A DNA stretch of 64,000 nt from Haemonchus contortus (Eukaryota > Nematoda > Chromadorea > Rhabditida > Trichostrongylidae). Below are positions 11,266-22,872 of this stretch, piece after piece. Within the stretch, counting starts at the first letter, position 1. Each line of letters opens with the position of its first letter. The notes beneath the pieces were generated by a model. It worked only from the letters and a program-made list of their open reading frames with translations, did no database searches and was not told the DNA's origin. The translations under genes and the position numbers were made by a program. The DNA lies in assembly GCA_000469685.2 (NCBI GenBank), contig LS997564.1, positions 25,416,459 to 25,480,458 on the forward strand, read 5' to 3'.

Positions 11266-12312
11266 ACGGCCGGGTGTGCGAATAAATTTTCGATCGCACC
11301 TAATCAAGCTCGCCTCGCACCTAGGCGCGAAGTGACCTTAATTAGGTGCGAAGGCTAAGCAGTAATTATGCTGCCCGCACTCGCTACTAATCGAGCTAAA
11401 ACTTGACACTTGAGGAGAATAATGACAGTTTACAAAATAGAGTTTCCATTAAAAAAAATAGTTTTTTTGAAAGAAAAAGTTCCAATATCTATTCCAGCGC
11501 TTTTGAGAGCTTTATTTTCATGTATAATGAATGGGTTCAACAAATTTTATTTCAAGTTCCTGGGAAATGGGTAAAACAGTTCAGATCACTTCTTCTTTCT
11601 GTATTTTCGCCTATTTGCGATATCAAACAACCTTTACAGAAGCGATGGAGTTCTCTAGAGCTGTTTAATATGAGACCACTGCTTACTTTATAGGAATTAC
11701 CATGCATTCTAGGAACTCACTGTACTGTTACAGGGTGTCCTCTCGCTCCAGACAATTTAGGAGTGTGCGGTCCATGTGACCCATTTCCTCCACTGTCCGC
11801 GTTTCACTTTTGCTCCGGAAGCCCCTCTGATGTACAAGCACTTCACAGGCCTCCTTTACCCCAGGATCATTCCGCGAACAGTAAATGCCTAGAGTTCCTT
11901 GACTAGATGAAGAGGAGTTCAGATTCCCAACAAACAAAACTATCAGAATTTCTTACTCATGGACTTAGGTTTTATTATACTTATTCTTATTACTAAGGGA
12001 TTGAACGTTTTTTCCCCTACCACAGAAACTTTAGTCACAAAATATTTTGAATTCATCTATTAAGCGTGGAATAAAACTCTCAAAACCGTGGGAAGTGATA
12101 CTGTCACTTTTTCTTTCAAAAAAAAACTCTCTTTTTGATGGAAACTCTATTTTTTTAAACTGTCATTATCCTCCTCAAATACAAGTTTTAATTCGATTAG
12201 TAGAGAGTGAGAGCAGCATAATTACCGCTTAGTCTTCGCACCTAATTAAGGTCACTTCGCGCCAAGGTGCGAGGCGAGCTTGATTAGGTGCGACCGAAAA
12301 TTTATTCCCGTA
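11266..12312. mobile_element. Foldback element Y, about 1.05 kb with arms of about 260 bp
   Basis: The ends (GGTACGGCCGGGT and the complement of ACCCGGTACGGCC) are followed by matching blocks: AATAAATTTTCG, GCACCTAATCAAGCTCGCCT, the segment around AAGTGACCTTAATTAGGTGC, then an AT-rich stretch. The left arm is 11266-11528 and the right arm 12049-12312. The 500-bp centre is single copy with no recognised coding capacity. It resembles a long-TIR nonautonomous DNA transposon. Confidence 0.75.
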
Positions 12313-12600
12313 CCCGGTACGGCCACTGGAGAGGAAAATCATGGAGGCACGGGAAATATACCGCCTCAAGCCGGAAATCAATGCGAAAGAGGAGATGCGT
12401 GACCTACTGAGACTGATTGAGTGATAACACTTAGTCGCCTCAGGACAAGAGCGGTGTCCATTTTCCCTTTGTGTTCCCCGCCAACAGGTCCATTTCCCCC
12501 TTTCCCCCAACATTTCCGGTTGACTTGGTATGATTCGAATCGTTTTGTATTGTAACTGATAGTGTCTGATTGTATGCAGCAATGTATTGTAAATAATTAA

Positions 12601-12690
12601 GGTCTGACGAAGGCATTATATGCCGAAAGCTCACCAGTAAAAGTGAAGAGCAAAGAGCTTCGAAAAGTACACAAAACGACAACAGGAATA
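12601..12690 (+). repeat. Repeat X, right copy, with complete hammerhead-like motif
   Basis: 12601-12635 reads GGT, CTGACGA, A, GGC, loop ATTATAT, GCC, GAA, AGCT, C, ACC. The outer GGT/ACC and inner GGC/GCC can pair. The downstream block (GTAAAAGTGAAGAGCAAAGA and on) matches the left copy at 11085-11160 in inverse orientation. See findings. Confidence 0.65.
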
Positions 12691-14904
12691 ATGTAAGGTA
12701 GTTGAAAACGTTTATGGAAGTCCAGAAGGTAACAGCTATTCGTAAAAAGACAAGTGCTTCCAATTGCCACAATAGCTATAATATTACAGCTACGTATTCC
12801 CTGAGTAAAAAGGTGAGAACAAAGGTATCAATGTGAGCCCATCCAGCCATCAAGAAGGGTCCCACATCTAGCTCCATTTCAGGAACAATAACGCTCGGCC
12901 TGACTTGAGGGTTTCGGCGATGTTCAAATCGTTAGTTTTCCAAGTCCTAAATGTGCCTACTCCAAACTTGTAACAGTATTCACGCGCCTACTGAGAGCTC
13001 TACTTAACTTCAACTTCCCCAAACGCGTATACAGGATCAACTCTAGAAATAGAAGGGTACGTTGATCTACGCGGGATCTAGCTGGGCTTCTGATCGCGAT
13101 TAATGCAGGGGTACCACCTGGCTCTACCCCATGCGCTTTGGTTCTCACTTAAGACCTGTGCTTTCCTGATAGAAGGTACCACCTCCGATCACTGACACTT
13201 ATGCACTACTATCTGGCACCCCCCATGCCTGCCACTACTTTTCAGGAGACTATTCGAGTGAAACGGCTGCGTTTTGGCTGAAAACCCTGCGTTTTCCAGA
13301 TAGAAGATACCAATTTCCATCATCAACATCGTCAGGAGAGTCGTGATGCCAAGGGAGATACCGTGGGGTACCTACATACGGGGATAGGGGTGAGAACAGA
13401 TGATTTGTTGGCGTTTGTTCAGCACTCTCAGAATGAAAGAACATCAAGCAAACTAGAAGACGTAGAGAATTGGTTGATTTGTATGAGAGGAGCCAGCATT
13501 TCAGAATAGAGGAGGCTGTCAACCTCCTTGTAATATATCATGGCAATTTATGCGAGCTGAGAACAGATATGACAGCGCTGTCATCTGAGCTGAATGAGAA
13601 TGGCTTGGGCTTTTGGAAAAAGCGCAATATCCCATTCATACTGCAATATCGGTAGTGTTTCATTCGTATTGCTCAAAATTTCCCAATAAAAACTCTTACT
13701 CAATTCTTCATAGGGGCGTAATCTCCTACAAAGGGCGATAGTAGCCAGAATAAACTGGCAATTCCATAGGTTTAAGTGCAAACTGTCAGGCAAGCATTAC
13801 TAATTTCTGGGAAACGATTACCCAAATGATGATGTGAAAATCACTGTTCCTTAAGAAGGACCCTAACGTCCATTCAGGGAAATGGGAATCTATTGAAATT
13901 ATCCAATATGAGAACTGACTAGGAGGTAGTGAAGGAAGAAGTCTAGAGCAGCAAGCACATATGTGTAGACTATTTCAGGGCTCTGCCACTCAAGCTTGTA
14001 CTTTTAAGAAGACTTCCCATCAAGAGTTGGGAACAACAAAAAACACCTTTCGCAATCTTTTTCATAGAATCAAATGCCAGTAAAGAAAGCAGAGCGACAT
14101 AGTTTCACGATAATTCTCACGAGAAGTCAATAGAAGCTTCCTTGCCCATGTTATTGAAACCCTACCTCTCCCTACCCATTAGGGCAAATTTTCGTTCAGC
14201 ATTACAGGCTAACCTGGGATAAGCAGGCTCCCTCTATCAGCAATAAAACTTTTTCAAAAGGTCATTGCATTCATCCATTATCACAGTTTATGTTGGCGAT
14301 TATAAACGGATTAGTAGAGAATCCGCTGAAAAGGCGAAGACAGGGCATTCGTGGTGATTGGATAATGAAGGAAATTAGCTGCTCAGATCCGCTTTCTAAC
14401 ATCCAGGATACCACAACCAAAAAACGGATTCCACTGAAAATGATTTGAAAAGGTTTAATCAGAGCCTAATTTTATTAGTATTCACTATGTTGTCTATTCA
14501 ATTATTTGAAACTCATACTGGATCCGTTGTATCATGCGGCTCTTGAAAAAAATCTATGAAAGGGCACATGGCTCTAGGTGCCTTCGTTCTGTACAATCTC
14601 GAGGATACCGATTTGCGCTTGCGGCTACCTTTTGGCAAGAACTGGTGCGCAGAACTCAAAAATGGGGGTCAGACACGATTGCAAGTGGGCGAGCGATGAT
14701 CCACGTTCGTGAGATGGCGACGTGAGACACTCCCCAGACTGGCTATTGTCTTCATTATAGATCACGTGAAACCCAATTTCCCCTAAAAAACATGACGGAC
14801 GGATGAACGTTCCACAGTGAAGAGTAGCTGAAAATGCATCGTCGCGAAGAAGAAGGAAGAACTTTGACAGAATTATTGCGGCAGTAGTGACGATTCCATT
14901 TCTG
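12691..14904. other. Intergenic, no supported gene
   Basis: Several short open frames but no recognisable motif, splice pairing or repeat family that I can support. Confidence 0.35.
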
Positions 14905-14908
14905 TTAA

Positions 14909-15513
14909 CCCATTGGCGACCGCGCCTTTTTAGCGTGTCTGGCGTGTGGGACCGAGCGTGCTTTTCGCCGGCTGCTGCTGTGGCCCGCTGGCGGGCCACA
15001 CGGTCCCAGGAGCAAGTCAATTTTCTCGCAAGCATTTCCAGCCGACAAAAAAGTTTTTTTAAATGTGGCATGTAAAGGTTACAAGTCATACACACTATTT
15101 AGAGCTACGATATGGCGTCTAATGTTGTTTCTGATTGTTCGAGGGGGGGGGGGGGGTGGAGAGTTTTTACCAAATAATTTTCAAATGCGACTCTGTCTAG
15201 ACACGAGGATACAGACATGATGAGAATATTTCATCGGATACCCAGCAAAGTCCCTTTACATCCTTTTTGCACCTTTTTACAACCTTTTCTACAGCCTTTG
15301 GTTTTCCTCCTTTACCAATGCCCTCAGAAGTAACTTTGTTTTCTCTTACTACTAAAGTCAAAAGTAAATGTTTTACGGACCACTGCGCATCAAGATTCTA
15401 TAGTAGGTCATAAACCTGCTCGATACTTGAAAGGTTCAAAAAAATCGAAAATGAGTGTTATACATACAAAATAATACTGTGGCCCGTATACGGGCCACGC
15501 GGTCGTCAATGGG
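14909..15513. mobile_element. piggyBac-like MITE flanked by TTAA
   Basis: TTAA at 14905-14908 and 15514-15517 flanks matching ends: CCCATTGGCGACCGCG on the left and CGCGGTCGTCAATGGG on the right, 16 bp with one mismatch. TTAA targets followed by CCC ends are characteristic of piggyBac-superfamily elements. Subterminal hairpins TGGCCCGCTGGCGGGCCA (left) and GTGGCCCGTATACGGGCCAC (right) add a second tier of inverted repeats. No transposase. A G-run of about 14 lies at 15141-15154. Confidence 0.8.
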
Positions 15514-15517
15514 TTAA

Positions 15518-16189
15518 GTGATTCTTATCCCACCGGACCAAATTAAACAAGCGTAATCCGTTGAGCGAATTCTCCCTTACCTAAAAGATCCAATGTAAAA
15601 ATGCGAACGAGATAAAAAATAGCAGTTTTTCTGCGAAAGCTAGGAAAGTGGTGTCACGGCCGACAATCTAGGACTCTTCATAACGAGCACTTCTCACAGC
15701 AAGATATGAATAATCTGTTCTACGATAATAGTGGCTGCAATTAGAAATTAGAAGAAAGAAGTTTGAAAGAATGTTGTCTTAGATGCACATTTCTTCGCTT
15801 ATCCCGGCATTGTCGTGTCCCAAAAGTTTAGATCAATGATCCTGAAATTTTCGACTTGCATTTTACTTCGTTTGATGCCACAACTTTCTCGAACTAGTTT
15901 CAAGTTCATTTTTCGATCATACTGATCAGCTTGTCATGATGTGAAGTTGTATATAATATTAAGTGTTGTAATATTATATATAAAAACAAAACTTCAAAAG
16001 AAACTTTAAAAAATGATCGGGCGCGCCAATCATGTAAATTTATCAATACAACTGCATTTTTTTGAGTGGTTACGATGTAACTCCTTTTAGAGGTTTCCGA
16101 AAAAGGACTTTGAATTCAACACTGGAAAATGTTTAGATATATTGTGGGTCACGCACAAAAAGTGAATAAAGTTTCTTTAAAAAATATGC
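15518..16189. other. AT-rich flank of the astacin palindrome
   Basis: No gene seen. The left breakpoint of the inverted duplication lies at about 16190, where similarity to the right arm stops. Confidence 0.4.
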
Positions 16190-16277
16190 TCAAAAACTAT
16201 GGTAGGGATCTGTTCACGTGAGGCAAAGTTTGCTCTCGGAAAATCGTAATCGGGAATTATCTTTATTCCAGAAAAAA

Positions 16278-19200
16278 TCAGAATCCTCGAGAGCCGCAAA
16301 GATGACATCCTCGAGGACAGTACGTCTTCCTTTGTTCATACGTGATACCCTTGCGGTAGCAGAATCCGTTCGCGATATGAATCGGACATCTGGAAAGGCC
16401 GTATTGATTTACTCACACTGAATTCTACTGCGAAAACCTTCACTTACTCTGGACGGTCCTCGCACTTGTTCTCTTGCACAGGAGGAGGAGGAGCAAAGGT
16501 GGTGGGAGGTTGAATGATTCTGCGAGCTTCTGACCCTAATGTAGTTGATCGAGGCTCATCTTTCGAAACTGAATCAGATCGTCCTGACTTCAGTTGAATC
16601 GGACATAGTTCACCAAAACATTACCTTGCCGGTATCGCAAAACCACTCTTGACTCAGAGACCCTATTCCATGTTATGATTGGGACACGATTAGTGAAAGA
16701 GCGAAGCTTAGTTCCTGCTGCGCTAGCAGAACAGAACCTGAGCAAGGAAATAGAAGACGGATGCTGGGATAATAGTAATTCACTCTATTCATTCAAAAAA
16801 AGACACCTGTAACCGGTGAGCTGATGGTTTTCGTTTGTCTTGATTTCTACACCAGCGTTTGGACAACCTTCTATAGCGTGGTACTTAGAAAAGCTCACAA
16901 TCTCTATTTCAATTTCGGTGTTTTCAGGCGACTGAAACCAAGGTTTCCATTGTATCTGAATTCCCTTTACCACTGGTTAGCTAAAGCTGCGAAAGATACT
17001 TGAATCCAATAATAGCATTTTGTATAGTTTTCCTTAGGGCGATAAACCGTAGGATCTCCTAGACGATCTGTGAAGTTTTTCCATTCCGTCGATGCGATAT
17101 ATGTGTCTCCGCACTCTCTTGGGTTTCCTTTGGGCTAAAAATGACACTCAATGTCGTAATCTCATTCGAAAGTATTCTCGCACCCTTTCATTGCATCGAT
17201 CTCCAGCATATCCATCAGGACAGACGCATTTCGAGCAGTTGAGTGGATGAAGATAACCACCATTTTGACATTTCTCATTCCTCCTTTGCTTATTTTTCAT
17301 CTGCTTACGCTCGCACAACTCTGAAAACAATTGCAATTAACAGATTTCAAAAATTGCTGTTTTGAGAGCAAACACACACAAGCAGAACTCAAGAATGCGC
17401 TCTCTCGTTGTGAGGGAATTGTCTCTATGTTGTGGCTCAAGTGAGCTCCCTATTCGCCGCACTTTCAAACTAACACCGCTAACTGACTGTCGCATCCGTA
17501 AAGCTTGTTCAGCATCAAGACGTCGATGAAGGAAACGAATGGCGACCCAAGAGTTTCGCGATAGTACTTGTCATACGGCATCAGTGTCGGCTCTTGGCGG
17601 TTGATCGCAGCACTATACGTGAACATTAATGAAGAGAAGCTTGATACTCAAAAAAAGAGTGAAATCAGTAGCTAGCTATGCTTCTAAAAATAATAAGTTT
17701 GCGATTGGAGGCATTCAGAAAACTGTAGTCATTGGAATGATATTGCAAAAAAAAACAAGAGAATCGTGAGTATTGAGATTGCTAGTGAGAATAATTTCGT
17801 CCTATGAGATGGGCTGACATAAAATTGATGTCAAAAGATATTTAGACTCACTCTGATGTGCATTATGCTACCATAGTCGTAGCCCAGGTTGAAGTTATCA
17901 TTGTCCTCTTCTCTCTGCCACGCGAATTGGCTCCGCCACTTCTCCTGAAAGCAAAGGTTATAACCGGCGATTTTTCCGTTTTGCCCGCATCTCCTTGAAA
18001 GTACCTCAATATTGGCAAGGTTTACAAAAACGTATTTATCGCGATCGTGTCTGGACATGGTGTGATAAAATCCGAGGGTATGGCCGATTTCGTGGGCGGC
18101 GATGGAGCTGGTCTCACATCCGTCTGCTAGAGATATGTGTTGCAAGCTCCCTAATTTTCCGAGATTCGACCAACATCCATTCTTTGCTTGCACTACCAGC
18201 AGATCATGAGCTGGAAATTTGTACATTGTTAAGGCAACACTAAAAGGCATTAGAATCAGACGAAAATAAGCCTCTAAACATGATAACTAGAAGTAGTATT
18301 CAGAGAAATTTGAAAGGAAGATTATTTAAAACTCGTAGAAGTCGATTTGAACTGCAGCGGCCGCCCATTATAAATACATGATGTTTTGAGTTGCCCAACA
18401 TGACTATAAAAGGAACGACTACTGTTCAGCTAAAAGCTTTCTCTCACAGTATGTTCCACTCTTGAAGGTTTTTGAATGCATACTTTGCAGAAAGCAATTC
18501 ACACTTGTGTTCGAAGTTACTCATCCACGTGTGTGCTCGCCTGCAGCGCTAGGATCCTCTCTAAACACAATACATGTGTCTCTTGTCCACATCTCAGCTC
18601 CTCTCAGAAAAGCCCTTCTAGCATCTTCGCCTGTAATTTATTCCTGTTAAACGAATATCTAATTCACTTTGTCAGTAGTAGATTACTTGTGTCTTACTTA
18701 AAGTCGTGGTGACGAAGTAGTGGACTGTATGATTGCTCCAGAGCCTCACGCCTTCCTTGTCTCTAATCGCCTGACGTTTAGTGCGATTAATACCTTCCAG
18801 TTCCTCTTTGAGTTCATCGATTATTATCTTCCCTTGTAACCTTAAGCACATATTTTTGCTCTAATGGTAGCTCGTTTGTACGACAGGAACATACTCATCG
18901 AGGTAGATGTCACCCTGGAAAAGTTTCTCGTCTATCTTGCTTTTTTTGTTGATCTCGTCAATGTAGTCTCCCTTTGGATTTAAGTGATCGAGCTCCATTT
19001 CCGGCAGTTGCTGATGAAATTGACAAATAAATCTTTTTCAATGAGAAAGTGTTATTTCAAAGTCGTCTATTCTACTCTGAAACCTATACGGAGGAATACT
19101 TCTATAATATATAAAATGGTATGCCAAAAGCACTGCATGCTTACTAACAAATCGAAGTAAAAAATGTCTAGCACTGAAATGAAATTCGCCTTTTATTCAG

Positions 19201-19595
19201 TTCGCGCATTATACCTTCGAAACTTCCTCCGATCCTCAAACCTTACCTGTCGCTCAAGAAAACAAATCATTTCGCAAACTGTGGAGCCTCTGGTTTGACC
19301 AATACGTTAGTCATTGTTGATATAATGGAAATTTATACCTCGAACTCCTCGAGCGTTTTTATTGCCTCAGGTGTGAGTTGGGGAATTTGAAGAATTTCAT
19401 TTCCCATGTCTCTGATTCTTTCAATGACGTCCACTTCTGTTTTGTTAATGAACTATAATAACAAGAACAATCAGATGCTAAAAGCCAACAAGTAGACATA
19501 AATGAAATCTAGAACGAAACCTCTTCTTCGTCAACCGTATCGCTGGTGTGACCACTAGTGACACCGAAAACAAGTATCAATGATATTAACCTCAT
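16278..19595 (-). CDS. Astacin metalloprotease, left copy, probably pseudogenised
   Basis: Mirror image of the copy at 22873-26190. Exons 5' to 3': 19521-19595, 19339-19452, 18895-19010, 18698-18840, 18541-18630, 17852-18210, 17488-17617, 17184-17320, 17000-17134, 16807-16980, 16625-16737, 16448-16583 and 16278-16389. Domains are signal peptide, prodomain, astacin catalytic domain, EGF, CUB and ShKT. It shares the suspicious exon 6/7 junction and the exon 10 frameshift with the right copy. The one amino-acid difference I noticed is in the ShKT domain, where this copy has Thr (ACG, 16323-16325) and the other Met. It is transcribed away from the palindrome centre, head to head with its twin. 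Confidence 0.85.
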
Positions 19596-20836
19596 CCTGA
19601 AATTTTTTCCAATAGTGTTTTAAATAATTTTAACTACTGTACTGCAAAAAGTCAAGTATTTCAGAATACGACCAATTTGGCCGATTACTTTTTTATGAAC
19701 TCAATTGAGTATTTTCACCGCTTTGTATTCTACCAAGGCTGAGAGGTTCCGGAATTAAAATGACTCTGTAATGGCTTCCTCTCCTCTTCAAAACGAGGCA
19801 CAATGCTAAGAGAACATGCTGCACTTTGGGCGATAATGAGTGATCGCGGCCTTTATTAAGAGCTGTGTCTGTGATGAAAACAAACGCTGCAGAAGGAAGG
19901 GTAGTTCAGCGATCAATTCTCTGTTTGAAACGCCATCAAATCGAGACATAGGCTCTGGGAACTCCTCTCTAGCGTTCACTCCCCCACCTTACACATTGAC
20001 TTCGGGTCATTTCTCAACTGAACCTTACCGTACAAGGATGACAGAGGGCACACTGGATTAGGTCATAATTTATTTCGGCGGTTATTTAGTATTTTGCAGA
20101 ACTGCGAACATCGGGTTGGGCATGTACTCATGACAGCAACATTCCACCCAGACCCATGGAACTTCCTACGTAGCTGTATTCGGTGATACTGATATTAGTG
20201 ACGGATTCTAAGGTATTTCAATCAGGCGTTAATTTGGGAAGTGTTGAACAGGTAAATCTATGATGAGGAAATGATGCGAAAGGATAACCACCAAGGCTAT
20301 AGAAATGCGAGTGTGACGAACCAAAACGACTGCATCACTTTTATACACACATGCGATTTTCCATGGACACTATAAAGTATTTGATTTAGAAGGGCTGGAG
20401 AAACATCAGGCCCTCCACAACAATATTGATGTCAACGCAGATTTCATGTATGATCTATGCTACAAGTTTAGGGCACAGCTCGCGATAGTGTCGGATAATT
20501 CAGCTCCGGACGAAAAATGGAAGCGATAGCCCAAAATAAGGACGAAACGGAGAAGAAAATGCGAATTTTGACGTATGCAAAGCAGTGCATTGCGGTGCTT
20601 TGCATATCAAGGCATCAATAAATTATTAAGATTATCTGTAGTACGAGAGTGTGGCGACAAAAGTTGGGGTGTTCGGACGAGCTGTCCAAAGTGTGTGTGA
20701 ATTGCGCACAGCTGGCCTCAGTGAGCTACCGGACAGCGGACCTTGTCTTGTTTATGAAGAAAGGTTCGTCTTAGATTAGAGGCAAATGTCAGGAACATTT
20801 TTTCGAGAATTGAACCAGGAACTGTGCATTCCTGAT

Positions 20837-21230
20837 TACAATGATTGAAATATTTTTGTGCCGTACGAGGTTGTTAGGTGGAACAGTTTATTTAGTCAAC
20901 GGCCTAACGTTTCGACGCAGTCGTCTTCTTCAGAGGTTAGGGTTCCACCGCTTGAGCGGAGAAAATCCGCTGTCGCCACAGGCGACTGACAGTAGTTAGT
21001 AGTCAGTCGTTCGCTACTGACAGCCGCCTGTGGCGACAGCGGATTTTCTCCGCTAAAGCAGTGGAACCCTGGCCTCTGAAGAAGACGATTGCGTCGAAAC
21101 GTTAGGCCGTTGACTAAATAAACTGTTCCACCTAACAACCCCGTAAGGCACAAAAGTATTTCAATCATAAACAACTGTGCCGAGGTTGAAGCGAGAGAGA
21201 AGTTGCAAACTATTTAACGACGTACCTGAT
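20837..21230. mobile_element. Foldback insertion in the left arm, flanked by CCTGAT
   Basis: CCTGAT at 20831-20836 is repeated at 21225-21230, and the right arm lacks everything between, so this is an insertion with a 6-bp target duplication. Most of it is a foldback (20841-21169) with arms of about 150 bp, beginning TGATTGAAATA and ending TATTTCAATCA. Each arm holds AATAAACTGTTCCACC and a hammerhead-like motif, on plus at 21071-21108 and on minus at 20901-20938. About 60 bp of non-palindromic sequence follows. Confidence 0.85.
21071..21108 (+). ncRNA. Candidate hammerhead-like ribozyme motif
   Basis: The order is GGCCT, CTGAAGA, extra A, GACG, loop ATTG, CGTC, GAA, ACGT, T, AGGCC. GGCCT/AGGCC would form stem I, GACG/CGTC stem II, and the self-complementary ACGT a minimal stem III. 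The conserved parts agree with the hammerhead core CUGANGA...GAAA and cleavage after UH. The extra A before stem II deviates from the consensus, so activity is uncertain. The mirror copy at 20901-20938 keeps stem II but only three pairs of stem I. Confidence 0.4.
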
Positions 21231-22861
21231 GACAATGTTCATAAGTTGTCGACAAATAAAAATTAGAAAAGCTATTACTTTCATGCATCTTTATAAAAAA
21301 ACATCGGATATATCGCCTGATATCACAAAGATCAAGTGCGCTTCTGAATTCTGTCCAGAAACTAATAACTATTTTACCTGGCACCTAATTCCCGTTCCGT
21401 TGTTGTTAATTCTACTTGAACTATACAGAATACAACTTTTTTCCAGAGCAAGCGCTTGAGTCCTAATTCCACACGAGCGAACAGAGTAAGCCAAAGTAAC
21501 TGCTTAATAGTTGGGGCCTGTAAAATCGCTATCAAGTCAATATATCCGATGTTTTTTATAAAGATGCATGAAAGTAATAGCTTTTATAATTTTTATCCTT
21601 TGACAACTTATGAACATTGTCATCCGGAATGCACAGTTCCGGGATCAGTTCTCGAAAAAATGTTCCAGACATTCCTCTCTAATCTAAGACGAACCTTTCT
21701 TCATAAACAAGACGAGGTCCGCTGTCCGGTAGCTCACTGTGGCCAGCTGTGCGCAATTCACACACACTTTGGACAGCTCGTCCGATTACCCCAACTTTTG
21801 TCGCCACTACAGACACTCGCCACTCGTACCAGATAATCTTAATAATTTATTGGTGCCTTGATATGCAAAGCACCGCAATGCACTGCTTTGCATACGTCAA
21901 AATTCGCATTTTCTTCTCCGTTTCGTCCTTATTTTGGGCTATCGCTTCCATTTTTCGTCCGGAGCTGAATTATCCGACACTATCGCGAGCTGTGCCCTAA
22001 ACTTGTAGCATAGATCATACATGAAATCTGCGTTGACATCAATATTGTTGTGGAGGGCCTGATGTTTCTCCAGCCCTTCTAAATCAAATACTTTATAGTG
22101 TCCATGGAAAATCGCATGTGTGTATAAAAGTGATGCAGTCGTTTTGGTTCGTCACACTCGCATTTCTATAGCCTTGGTGGTTATCCTTTCGCATCATTTC
22201 CTCATCATAGATTTACCTGTTCAACACTTCCCAAATTAACGCCTGATTGAAATACCTTAGAATCCGTCACTAATATCAGTATCACCGAATACAGCTACGT
22301 AGGAAGTTCCATGGGTCTGGGTGGAATGTTGCTGTCATGAGTACATGCCCAACCCGATGTTCGCAGTTCTGCAAAATACTAAATAACCGCCGAAATAAAT
22401 TATGACCTAATCCAGTGTGCCCTCTGTCATCCTTGTACGGTAAGGTTCAGTTGAGAAATGACCCGAAGTCAATGTGTAAGGTGGGGGAGTGAACGCTAGA
22501 GAGGAGTTCCCAGAGCCTATGTCTCGATTTGATGGCGTTTCAAACAGAGAATTGATCGCTGAACTACCCTTCCTTCTGCAGCGTTTGTTTTCATCACAGA
22601 CACAGCTCTTAATAAAGGCCGCGATCACTCATTATCGCCCAAAGTGCAGCATGTTCTCTTAGCATTGTGCCTCGTTTTGAAGAGGAGAGGAAGCCATTAC
22701 AGAGTCATTTTAATTCCGGAACCTCTCAGCCTTGGTAGAATACAAAGCGGTGAAAATACTCAATTGAGTTCATAAAAAAGTAATCGGCCAAATTGGTCGT
22801 ATTCTGAAATACTTGACTTTTTGCAGTACAGTAGTTAAAATTATTTAAAACACTATTGGAA

Positions 22862-22872
22862 AAAATTTCAGG
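22862..22872 (+). promoter_or_regulatory. Candidate trans-splice acceptor of the astacin gene
   Basis: AAAATTTCAG, then one G, then the ATG at 22873. The same arrangement exists on minus before 19595. No upstream coding exon is visible, as expected for a spliced-leader acceptor. Confidence 0.55.

Noticed and set aside
19840..20061. 73-codon open frame (GTG start) present in both palindrome arms
   Set aside because: It is duplicated only because the arm is duplicated; no domain, no ATG, no splice context, and it lies upstream and antisense to the astacin gene.
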